This document shows positions 49,201-55,795 of a DNA stretch of 64,000 nt, one piece after another. The stretch is from Gelidibacter salicanalis. Its GTDB lineage: Bacteria; Bacteroidota; Bacteroidia; Flavobacteriales; Flavobacteriaceae. How positions within the stretch are numbered: the first letter of the stretch is position 1; each line of letters starts with the position of its first letter. The notes under the pieces were generated by a model that saw only the letters and a program-made list of their open reading frames with translations, made no database searches and was not told where the DNA came from. The translations under genes and the position numbers were made by a program. Where the stretch lies: positions 124,001 through 188,000 of the forward strand of contig NZ_JAEHJZ010000032.1 of NCBI RefSeq assembly GCF_016469035.1, read 5' to 3'.

Positions 49201-49730
49201 GTTTTAAAAGCTTCATATTTTCCTTTTCCATCCAGCCACATTTCGAACTCTGCTACGTGAGGTTGAAAGCCGTAATATCCTAAATGATCATAGAACACTT
49301 TGTAGAATACAGATAGAATCGCATTAGGATCTTCTTTACTGGTAATCTGTGCTTGTTGATCAATATTGAATAATATAGACTCGGATGGAATACGTGTGGC
49401 GTTTAAAATATCACCTTTGAGCATCTCGTCGTTGTCTACTTTTTCCGCAAACAACTCTCCAGATTTCCAGCCATCGTGTTCTTTGTTTTCTAATACGTAA
49501 GACAAGATTTTTAATAAGTGAGATTTACCACTTCCGAAGAAACCAGAGATCCAAACACCATTTGCACCGGCATAATCATTATAGGCTTGAAAGAAGTCTC
49601 TAATTTTCTTTCCTATTTCATTAGTAATAACATATTCAGTGACTTCTGTAGAAATGTTATCACGGTCATCTGCCTTAATAACTGTTTCAATAGGACGGTC
49701 TATAGGTTTTTCAAAATATTGTTTTATCAT
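46248..49730 (-). CDS. brxC: BREX P-loop ATPase BrxC
   Basis: 1160 residues, typical of BrxC. The Walker A is GFFGSGKSHLLKIL (from about residue 63), preceded by EKPIDRPIETVIKADDRD, a conserved start of the family. A region like NFFVDEVGQYI (about 265-275) would be Walker B. Long helical C-terminal part. BrxC is a core component forming assemblies with PglX/PglZ. The ATG overlaps the stop of brxB (49727-49730) by four bases, and the regulator gene starts immediately after its stop. Confidence 0.94.
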   Translation of the reverse strand: MIKQYFEKPIDRPIETVIKADDRDNISTEVTEYVITNEIGKKIRDFFQAYNDYAGANGVWISGFFGSGKSHLLKILSYVLENKEHDGWKSGELFAEKVDNDEMLKGDILNATRIPSESILFNIDQQAQITSKEDPNAILSVFYKVFYDHLGYYGFQPHVAEFEMWLDGKGKYEAFKTEYKKVNDTSWEVDRLEYFVLEVKDILATVFNESPEKYENILDELEDKNKQSIEDFCNRVKTYIDSKPKGFRLNFFVDEVGQYISDNTKLMLNLQTIAETLATKTKGNSWLLVTSQEDMETVVGDMNKSQQNDFSRIQARFKIKIPLTSANVDEVIEKRLLDKNDKAQEELANAHKKNGPHLESLLSFSEAGVQFRGYKDNNDYANKFPFVPYQFDLFQQCRIALSNHNAFQGKHASVGERSMLGVFQQVIKAIQERDKNALVSFDLMFEGIRNELRGEIQQSIILAEKQLDDRFAVKVLKALFLVKYFGNFKTTKRNISVLLIDDINVNLKEHEAKIDTALTILENQSYVQRNGDIFEFLTDDEKDVEEEIKNTDIDEQAITQLLKEILFDEIIRDNKIKYLENKQDYDFTSKIDGSFFGREKELEVEIITDNYQDYDNEAFIQSQTMGSTGMKLVLASNATFMHDVRMFIKTAKYEMQNRGSGTRPQVARILQEKSMQNVIRKKNLILMANKALAESQVFLNGSKLEMTNSNDGKTRVINAFQKLVAIVYPNLRMLKSVSFSEDTIKNTIRTSPDALFTNDDTTISEAEGEILSEILKRKNRSDRTTLNDIKNVFIKKPYGWYPNAIWTVTAKLYKRGKIEAKQDSNLLENEPFLNALLNSSHHGNTILDPQATFDATAVKKLKDAYKDAFDESCSLREAKDVASAFKERLIQMRIDVDQLLARKQSYPFLKSLEPFSGKLDRWSKKEYSYFITKLSEFEDELLDTKEDLLSPIQRFMNGEQRNIYDDVKALLEGNTANFDYIQSDELDTLKTLIESDTPYKGSGVQLAKAAKDELSKKVLELIKEEKTGFIAAAEEYIDDINNRSAFKTLDTDQRLNVVKVLSDKKNAILNERFIANIRQSKQQLSQIHTDALNLMANMAAPKKEEGKAAEPIAKYIRRSQIHVDYKKNELVSEDDVNEYVEALREAFLKRINENIKINLK

Positions 49731-50311
49731 AGTTTAGCTTCTATTTTATCCATATTAAATGCACGGTAGTAATTGTCATCTTTTAATAAACCAAAAAGGT
49801 TTAATGTATGGCCGTTATAATCTCCAGGAAAGAAAGCAACTGTGGGTGCTTCTTTTGCGATATTTTGAAGATTGTTAAGTACATTATGAGAACGTATAAA
49901 CGGAAATACGAGACCTATTCCTGTTAAGAAATACACCTTTGCACTATTAGATTCTATTTTTTGTTTTATTAGTGGCATCAGTACTTGATGCATATTAAGA
50001 GAAGATTGTAATGCGCTTAAAAACTTGTCTTTAGATTTTGCTTTTTCAACTTTGAACATTCGTTCCATTCCACCTTTAGATTCTAAAATCTCGCAAGCAA
50101 GATGGTATAGGTTTAACTCTAAAATTGGCACTCCTTTATTTTCTAACTTCTTTTTCAATAAACGTATTTCTTCTCTACAAGCAATTTCATCGTCAGCTTT
50201 GTAAGAGGAAATAAAAAAGGGAATTTCTCCACCTAATGATTCTTTGTTCAGAAAATTTGATGAAGAAATGACATTAAACAAATGTTCAAATTTATGTGTA
50301 AGATTCCCCAT
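49727..50311 (-). CDS. brxB: BREX protein BrxB (DUF1788)
   Basis: 194 residues. Family marks: GNLTHKFEHLFNVISSSNFL, NKESLGGEIPFFISSYKADD and FLTGIGLVFPFIRSHNVLNN, then VAFFPGDYNGHTLNLFGLL near the C-terminus. BrxB is a small core protein reported to partner PglZ. Gap to brxA is 2 bp; its stop overlaps the brxC start. Function beyond requirement for BREX is not established. Confidence 0.92.
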   Translation of the reverse strand: MGNLTHKFEHLFNVISSSNFLNKESLGGEIPFFISSYKADDEIACREEIRLLKKKLENKGVPILELNLYHLACEILESKGGMERMFKVEKAKSKDKFLSALQSSLNMHQVLMPLIKQKIESNSAKVYFLTGIGLVFPFIRSHNVLNNLQNIAKEAPTVAFFPGDYNGHTLNLFGLLKDDNYYRAFNMDKIEAKL

Positions 50312-50313
50312 AC

Positions 50314-50916
50314 TTAAGCTTTTAAATTTTCAATATCAAAATCACTCAATAAGAAAATTTTGAATAATTCCGCGTTGTCTGCGAGTATAGCTTTTCTTGT
50401 TTCAGATTCTATAATTTGTGGTTGTATCATTTTTGATCTTACATTGTTTATCAGTCCTGCTTGTTCTAATATTTTGAAGGTAACTTGCTTTACTTTCTTT
50501 TGTGTAACTTCTGTTAGTTTATTCATTTCTGGATGGTATTCTGCTTTGCGACGAAAGAAAGAGATGTAATCACCATCTGTGATTTCGTAATCATATACTA
50601 GGTATTTTTCACGAACTACCTCAATGATAAAATCACGAATGAAATGGAAATGTTTACAAGCGGCAATAAATGTTATTTCATTCTGAACCTTATAGCTACC
50701 TTCCAATAACGCTTTTATCTGACCCTTAGTCAATGTGTCAATCCATTTATACATCTCTTTAAAATAGCGCCTACCAGTAGCTTTTTTGCCGTTACCTAGG
50801 GCGCTTTCAACATCTTCAACGGAATTTTCAAATAGATGCTTGGCTACAAGCACAAATTCTCTTGTGCGTAGGGAAGCCGCAGTAAATGAAAAATTATATT
50901 TCTTTTCTGCAATCAT
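50314..50916 (-). CDS. brxA: BREX protein BrxA (DUF1819)
   Basis: 200 residues. Reads YNFSFTAASLRTREFVLVAK and GNGKKATGRRYFKEMYKWID, followed by FIAACKHFHFIRDFIIEVVR; these match the DUF1819/BrxA fold, a NusB-like DNA-binding helical protein. First core gene of the type 1 BREX operon. Its ATG overlaps the stop of the upstream Cro-like gene (ATGA at 50913-50916), so the two are translationally coupled. Confidence 0.92.
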   Translation of the reverse strand: MIAEKKYNFSFTAASLRTREFVLVAKHLFENSVEDVESALGNGKKATGRRYFKEMYKWIDTLTKGQIKALLEGSYKVQNEITFIAACKHFHFIRDFIIEVVREKYLVYDYEITDGDYISFFRRKAEYHPEMNKLTEVTQKKVKQVTFKILEQAGLINNVRSKMIQPQIIESETRKAILADNAELFKIFLLSDFDIENLKA

Positions 50917-51092
50917 TGTTGCGTTAGCTCTTTTAGAGGTATTTCAAGTAATTCACTAATTTTCTGATAGTTTTTTAGGCTAGGCTCACTCTTGCCTTTT
51001 ACCCAATTACTAACGGAAACTTGGCTTACACCAATTTTATTGGCTAGCCATTTTTGTTTTACACCTTTTGATTCGAGAAGTTCTTTAAGCAT
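50913..51092 (-). CDS. Cro/Xre-type HTH repressor heading the BREX operon
   Basis: A 59-residue gene below usual ORF size limits. It reads MLKELLESKGVKQKWLANKI, GVSQVSVSNWVKGKSEPSLK and NYQKISELLEIPLKELTQQ: a complete HTH_3 domain of five helices, with recognition helix SQVSVSNWVKG. Its TGA overlaps the brxA ATG, so it is the leader gene of the BREX operon and should sense and repress the operon's own promoter. It is much smaller than the WYL-domain BrxR regulators described for other BREX loci. The family is certain, the target inferred. Confidence 0.85.
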   Translation of the reverse strand: MLKELLESKGVKQKWLANKIGVSQVSVSNWVKGKSEPSLKNYQKISELLEIPLKELTQQ

Positions 51093-51160
51093 ATTCAGTT
51101 TAATAAAAATTAAAGTTTGTCTTCATTGTAAATATAGAAAATTTGCTTTAACAAAAATAA
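51093..51160 (-). promoter_or_regulatory. Putative BREX operon promoter and operator
   Basis: On the minus strand TATATTTA (51129-51136) is one base off the TAnnTTTG -7 box, with TTTG at 51152-51155 as a possible -33 element. TTAAAG half-sites face each other at 51110-51115 and 51146-51151 and bracket the -7 box, as expected for a Cro-like autorepressor site. Confidence 0.35.
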
Positions 51161-51327
51161 AAATTCATCAAATTATGCTGGTGTAATATTTTAAAAACAA
51201 ATAATATCAGAAATAGATTTATTAAATGACCCAAATGGATTCTGTAATATCATTGCCTATCACAGCCTAATGGGATCCGTAAATATTAAGTTTTAAAAAA
51301 TAATGGATGGGTAATTGGAATAATAAA

Positions 51328-51486
51328 ATGAGTACTGTAGACAGAGAACTCGCACAAGAAATCGTGCATTATGAGGCAAGTAAATACAAAAGATGGTTTA
51401 CCAAACAGTTAAAGTTGATGCGTATTTCCTCAAAAAAAGCAGATGCGGTATTAAAAACACTTTTATTTTTTGGAGGATCTCAGTAG
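51328..51486 (+). CDS. Possible small protein at the right junction of the cargo
   Basis: 52 residues, MSTVDRELAQEIVHYEASKY, then KRWFTKQLKLMRISSKKADA and VLKTLLFFGGSQ. It runs on the plus strand, opposite to both flanking operons. I do not recognise a family. It is amphipathic and basic. Upstream (about 51196-51294) another frame without a start ends SLMGSVNIKF; both may be leftovers of a gene displaced when the cargo entered. The stretch 51093-51515 otherwise holds only the BREX promoter. Confidence 0.35.
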   Translation: MSTVDRELAQEIVHYEASKYKRWFTKQLKLMRISSKKADAVLKTLLFFGGSQ

Positions 51487-51515
51487 AGGGTTTGATGTTA
51501 AACTGTTTTTTTATT

Positions 51516-51878
51516 TTAAAAAGGTCCTCTTTCTCTAGGTCCTTTACTAGAAACCTTCCATTGGCTATTCTCTTTAATCAATTTAAAAACACCAGGCTTC
51601 TCGTCATAGGAGGTATTGTACTTAATCCAAGCTGTATCACCATTGACGCTTTCATCTAAGATTTCCACGTTGACTTTTTTGTTGTTTTCAGGCACCATAT
51701 CTTGAATCATCAAAAGCCCGCTATAGCCATCGGCAGTAGTGTACTTTTTCATAGTATTGTTATCCTTTTCGTAGAAGCTTTTTAGAACTATTTTTGCGGT
51801 TTCAGCAGGTGAAAGGTTCTTATTCTGAGAACACGAAATAAATAAAAGTATGACTGAAAAAATGAATATTCTTTTCAT
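51516..51878 (-). CDS. DUF4878-like lipoprotein at the end of the tra operon
   Basis: 120 residues; leader MKRIFIFSVILLFISC gives a lipobox (Cys16). A small NTF2-like/cystatin-like domain follows: SPAETAKIVLKSFYEKDNNT and DTAWIKYNTSYDEKPGVFKL, WKVSSKG. Similar DUF4878 lipoproteins are common in Bacteroidota; no activity is known. It follows traN by 7 bp on the same strand, so it is the last gene of the tra operon and may play a part at the outer membrane of the channel or in exclusion. Confidence 0.65.
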   Translation of the reverse strand: MKRIFIFSVILLFISCSQNKNLSPAETAKIVLKSFYEKDNNTMKKYTTADGYSGLLMIQDMVPENNKKVNVEILDESVNGDTAWIKYNTSYDEKPGVFKLIKENSQWKVSSKGPRERGPF

Positions 51879-51885
51879 AACAGTA

Positions 51886-52740
51886 TCAGTTTGGATTATT
51901 AATATATCGATGTGATATTTTCAGTTCTATGTTTCTTTCGCCATGTTTTTCGTTCAGTTCCAAAATTGCCCTGCGGTCATTCGATACTGAAAACTTAGAC
52001 ATCACATAAACGAATCGTACGGTTTCGTTTTCTCTGATTTTCGTTGGCTGATTATATTTGAAAACAGGTTCTTGATTCAACCGTTGTAAGGATTTCCTCT
52101 TTCCCTTTTGCCGTGTTTCAATCGATAGATTTAAAAAATTTAAATCGTAATCCAAACTGGAAGTATTTTCAATCTGGATAACAAAGTAGAGTTCTTCTTT
52201 ATCAAAAACAATAGTCTCTACACTTAAGACAATATCTTCAGTTTGATTCTTAATCCGACCGATGCGCTGTTTTCTGTCCAGAAGATACCTACAGAACTTT
52301 TCATAATAATACGTACCGTAATCAACACTTTTCTCAGTGGTTTCAACAGGGATCGAATCCTTTACTTTTGGCTTTTCATTCCCAATACTACTGGAGATTG
52401 GAATGAAATAATTGAGCTTTGAAAGTTTTGCTTTATACCTTATAATATACGAAAAAACGGAGCCATCTTTATTGACTATCAGAAGATTGCTTTCTTTCCC
52501 TTGTTTTGCCTGGAGCAATCCAAAATACTGTTCTTTTTCACGATTGTAGGTAAAGACAAAATTCTCTGCCCCAGTTATTCCCTGTCGAATAGGTTCAGGG
52601 AAAAATAGCGCAACGTTTTTGGTGTCGTTCGCATAAATAGTGTCCAAAACTTGGGGTGTTCTTATTGAATCTTGGGCTGAGCAAAGTTGTGGTAAAAACG
52701 TGCAAATAAGAAGAACTGAAATAATAATAGAATTTTTCAT
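51886..52740 (-). CDS. traN: Conjugative transposon protein TraN (DUF4138)
   Basis: 284 residues with a cleavable signal (MKNSIIISVLLICTFLPQLC). It reads VLDTIYANDTKNVALFFPEP, then GAENFVFTYNREKEQYFGLL, and C-terminal EKHGERNIELKISHRYI, which fit the VirB9-like TraN proteins of Bacteroidetes elements. It should form the periplasmic and outer-membrane core of the mating channel with TraM. It is 29 bp downstream of traM. Confidence 0.85.
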   Translation of the reverse strand: MKNSIIISVLLICTFLPQLCSAQDSIRTPQVLDTIYANDTKNVALFFPEPIRQGITGAENFVFTYNREKEQYFGLLQAKQGKESNLLIVNKDGSVFSYIIRYKAKLSKLNYFIPISSSIGNEKPKVKDSIPVETTEKSVDYGTYYYEKFCRYLLDRKQRIGRIKNQTEDIVLSVETIVFDKEELYFVIQIENTSSLDYDLNFLNLSIETRQKGKRKSLQRLNQEPVFKYNQPTKIRENETVRFVYVMSKFSVSNDRRAILELNEKHGERNIELKISHRYINNPN

Positions 52741-52769
52741 AAGAATCAGATTTTAAATTTCAATTAGGC

Positions 52770-53699
52770 CTATGGCCTTGGTTTTATAATTAATTTGTAA
52801 TTGTTCAATACAGTGACTTTTACGCTTCGATTGTTCCGTTTAAGTATCTTGGTAATTCCACCGACTTGCGGAACCGATGGGATGTTGATATCGCCAATGA
52901 TATCATCCAGAACTTCATTGGTGGCTTCAGAGCGGAAATTATTTTCGATATAAATCCCTTCACTGCCATCTTGTAGGTCAAAAGCTTTGAGATTTGTGGC
53001 ATGATGATCGATATTCTGAATGTTAATTAAAGCGCGATTGGGCTGAAAGCTGATAAATCCGAAGACAAGCGTGTTCTTTGGCACCAGTCTATTGTTGATT
53101 ATTGCTGCTTTCGTGAGCCGCAATCGCAATCGGGCATTTGCCTTTACAATTTGATCGCCATCTACAACTACATAAATACTCTCATCGGTATGGCCGAGTG
53201 TGGCACTGTCATTTGGCTTTGGCGAAGCGGCAAAAAACAATTGATGTTCCAAACCAAGTTCTTTGGCCTGAATTTTTTGTTCTGTCCTGATTTCGGAGGA
53301 ATCAATTTTTTCCTTATCATTTCGAGTCACTTTCTCTTTTCCGAAGTTTTGATAGCGTTTCTCGGAGTATTTGATTTTACCGGAGCTGTAAATACTATCC
53401 ACAATGCGTTCTTTTTCTCGTTGTGGCAAATCGGGATCGTAAATGCCCAAAGTATCAATCAGTTTTTCATCATAGATGCTGGGTGCGTTGGTTTCCCGCA
53501 CTTCCTTCAAATCATTGATGGCATCCAATTTTGAATCATACTGTTTTTGATTTTCCTTTAAATCCGGGATCAAGGTTTGCTTGAGGTTCTCATTGTCACT
53601 TTTATCATTTCCCATGATCATGAGTGAATAGGAAATGAGGAAAAGGAAAATCACGGCCAATACTGTTGCAAAGACTATTTTATTTTTTTCTATTTTCAT
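52770..53699 (-). CDS. traM: Conjugative transposon protein TraM (VirB10-like)
   Basis: 309 residues. One N-terminal membrane segment (IVFATVLAVIFLFLISYSLM) is followed by a Lys/Glu-rich linker and a C-terminal beta-barrel-type domain: VKANARLRLRLTKAAIINNR, LVPKNTLVFGFISFQPNRAL and KVTVLNNYKLIIKP. It spans the envelope and links the inner-membrane and outer parts of the channel. The ATG lies inside the end of traK (20-bp overlap), consistent with coupling. Confidence 0.88.
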   Translation of the reverse strand: MKIEKNKIVFATVLAVIFLFLISYSLMIMGNDKSDNENLKQTLIPDLKENQKQYDSKLDAINDLKEVRETNAPSIYDEKLIDTLGIYDPDLPQREKERIVDSIYSSGKIKYSEKRYQNFGKEKVTRNDKEKIDSSEIRTEQKIQAKELGLEHQLFFAASPKPNDSATLGHTDESIYVVVDGDQIVKANARLRLRLTKAAIINNRLVPKNTLVFGFISFQPNRALINIQNIDHHATNLKAFDLQDGSEGIYIENNFRSEATNEVLDDIIGDINIPSVPQVGGITKILKRNNRSVKVTVLNNYKLIIKPRP

Positions 53700-54303
53700 T
53701 TTGAATTTTTTTTAGAGTGTTTTCGAAGTAATCGGTAATCAATAATCCGTGTGGATTGTTGGGGAAGTTTCGGTCCACCATGATCAGGTTTCCGGTGGAG
53801 ACCAATTCATAGGTGTCGGTTATGACGCCTCTGTTGATTTCAAAAATGGTGGTGGTCGTGAAACTATATGTTCCATTCTCTTCCTTCAAATTGGAATCAA
53901 TATTGAGGACTTTTTGAACCAATGAGTATTGTAACAATCGATTATAGACGCCATCCGCTTTTTTCTGACGATAGAGGTTGTCCACAGAACTATTCCCTAA
54001 CCAAAGTGCTTTTTTTAAGTTCCGTTCATAGTTGCTGGCATCAATGTTATAGAAATAATTGTGGAACTGTTCTAAATGTGCCAATGCTTCTACAGTGAAA
54101 TTTTCCTTTTGAGAGACGAGCTTTAGTGGAATAATACTGCCATCGGTATTTATGGCAAAGGCACTATTGAGCGCATTTTTATTGGTGGTAAAAGCCATCC
54201 AAAGTGAAAATGTGCTGGATAACAAAGCACACACGATAGCTGTTAAAACTATGAGCCGGTTTAACTTTAGGATGCCATATATATTTTTATAAGGAGTTTT
54301 CAT
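53680..54303 (-). CDS. traK: Conjugative transposon protein TraK (VirB8-like)
   Basis: 207 residues from ATG 54303 (MKTPYKNIYGILKLNRLIVL); the longer frame to 54351 would overlap traJ by 38 bp and adds an unlikely N-terminus. One membrane segment (LIVLTAIVCALLSSTFSLWM), then a periplasmic NTF2-like domain: ERNLKKALWLGNSSVDNLYR and RGVITDTYELVSTGNLIMVD. It acts as inner-membrane assembly factor of the channel. Confidence 0.88.
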   Translation of the reverse strand: MKTPYKNIYGILKLNRLIVLTAIVCALLSSTFSLWMAFTTNKNALNSAFAINTDGSIIPLKLVSQKENFTVEALAHLEQFHNYFYNIDASNYERNLKKALWLGNSSVDNLYRQKKADGVYNRLLQYSLVQKVLNIDSNLKEENGTYSFTTTTIFEINRGVITDTYELVSTGNLIMVDRNFPNNPHGLLITDYFENTLKKIQNENRKK

Positions 54304-54313
54304 TTGACTTGTT

Positions 54314-55156
54314 TTAGCTATTAAACAATCTGAGCGTAAAGGACGTGGCACGGCTGTATAACTTGAATTTCAGAAATACTATAAAAAAAACAGATCCCAA
54401 TTGTACCACAGGAGCAAAAAAGCCTTGTCCTGCATCAGTTCCAAACAGGTTAGGCCAAAAATTGGTATTGATTTCGGTATAGATGGCGTTGATAAATATG
54501 TTGACCAAAAAGAAGGCTGGTACCAGCATGTAAACCGCAGCATATAATTTGAAAAAATTATATGCCAAAGAGCGGAATTTTTCAAACACGGCCAAGCTTA
54601 TGACCAATGGGAAAAATGCTTGCATAATTCCCAATAGAAAATAGCGCTCGGCTAAAAATAGTGGGTAAATAAATAAGTCCAAAATCCAAAGAAAGAGACT
54701 GATTATAAAAGCCAATATCTTGAAACCATATAGCGGCGTTATCAATGCTTCATAAAGTAAACTCATCGCATTTTTTGCGACATCAAAAAGATGTATGTCT
54801 TCTTCTATTGGAAGGTCCTGCAATTGCAAGGGAAGTAAAGCAGGGGCGGTGGCACGATATTGGCCTTCAATTGCGACCAGGATACCATCAAAGAACCCTA
54901 ATACTTGAGTTGAGAATATGACCAATAGAACTATTGCAAAATTCTTTGCGAGTTCTCCTGGAGTCAATCCCCAAGTATAGCCGTCCTTATCCGCAATACC
55001 TTCATTGTATTTTTTTAGGATATTGACCAGAAAAAATAGTACAGCAAGGGTCTTCATTCCCGCAATGGTGTATTGGGAGAAACTACTGTTCTGTATCGTT
55101 TGGAAAACCGTATCGATGTATTCCAATCCTATTCCTAAAATGAAAGTTGCGGTCAT
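54314..55156 (-). CDS. traJ: Conjugative transposon protein TraJ (VirB6-like)
   Basis: 280 residues with about six membrane segments, including FAIVLLVIFSTQVLGFFDGI, ILAFIISLFLWILDLFIYPL and LYAAVYMLVPAFFLVNIFIN. Multi-spanning inner-membrane channel protein of the conjugation machine. It starts 2 bp after the traI stop. The length is shorter than the usual 300-330 residues but the core is intact. Confidence 0.85.
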   Translation of the reverse strand: MTATFILGIGLEYIDTVFQTIQNSSFSQYTIAGMKTLAVLFFLVNILKKYNEGIADKDGYTWGLTPGELAKNFAIVLLVIFSTQVLGFFDGILVAIEGQYRATAPALLPLQLQDLPIEEDIHLFDVAKNAMSLLYEALITPLYGFKILAFIISLFLWILDLFIYPLFLAERYFLLGIMQAFFPLVISLAVFEKFRSLAYNFFKLYAAVYMLVPAFFLVNIFINAIYTEINTNFWPNLFGTDAGQGFFAPVVQLGSVFFIVFLKFKLYSRATSFTLRLFNS

Positions 55157-55158
55157 CT

Positions 55159-55749
55159 CTAATATTCTGTTTCACGGTTATTGATTTTGTCCTGCATTTT
55201 CCGAAATGAAATGATATCCCTGTAGCGTTTTGTTTTGGTTTTAATATTGGAAACCATTTCCCTAGATTCCAGTTCTTTTTCTTTTAGAATTGCTGTACGT
55301 TCCGCATCGCTCATTTTTAAATAGTCGCTCGACAAAATCTCATCTATAAAATCCAGTGTATCCAACGAGTTTTCAACGATCGCAGTGAATGATTGTGACA
55401 CCCTTGATACTTCATCAGGTTTTATAAAAGGACTGTCTAAAATGTCCCTCAAATCATTTTGCATCACCTTGAGAAGGCGTTGGTTATTACTTCCAATTTC
55501 ACGTACTGCGTTTAATTGCTTGACCACATCATTGACCTTTTCAATGTTTTCCTTTTGTGTTTTTAAGAACTCTACGGTCTTGATAATGTTTGCAGTCTGC
55601 TTCCCGGATTCTATCAATTGTTTTACCAAGCTGATAAAATTGGTGTTGTCATAAGTGGGCATTCCCTGGCAGGCAGCGCGTGCAGGCAATAAAAATGCAA
55701 CCGTAAAGAATAGTGAGAATAGGATTGTTTTAATTTTTGTTTTACGCAT
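55159..55749 (-). CDS. traI: Conjugative transposon protein TraI (DUF4141, VirB5-like)
   Basis: 196 residues from ATG 55749; the longer frame to 55791 places extra polar residues before the signal peptide (KIKTILFSLFFTVAFLLPARA). The mature part is helical: QLIESGKQTANIIKTVEFLK and VKQLNAVREIGSNNQRLLK, as in TrbJ/VirB5-type proteins. Periplasmic component of the mating channel, placed between traG and traJ as usual in this element type. Confidence 0.82.
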   Translation of the reverse strand: MRKTKIKTILFSLFFTVAFLLPARAACQGMPTYDNTNFISLVKQLIESGKQTANIIKTVEFLKTQKENIEKVNDVVKQLNAVREIGSNNQRLLKVMQNDLRDILDSPFIKPDEVSRVSQSFTAIVENSLDTLDFIDEILSSDYLKMSDAERTAILKEKELESREMVSNIKTKTKRYRDIISFRKMQDKINNRETEY

Positions 55750-55795
55750 TGCTGAATATTTGTTTTGGTATTCGTGAACCTTTGGTTTCATAATA

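Noticed and set aside
32310-51210. Direct repeat flanking the whole defence cargo (ATAATATCA)
   Set aside because: Only nine AT-rich bases match and the flanks differ, so chance is likely; kept only as a note in a finding.
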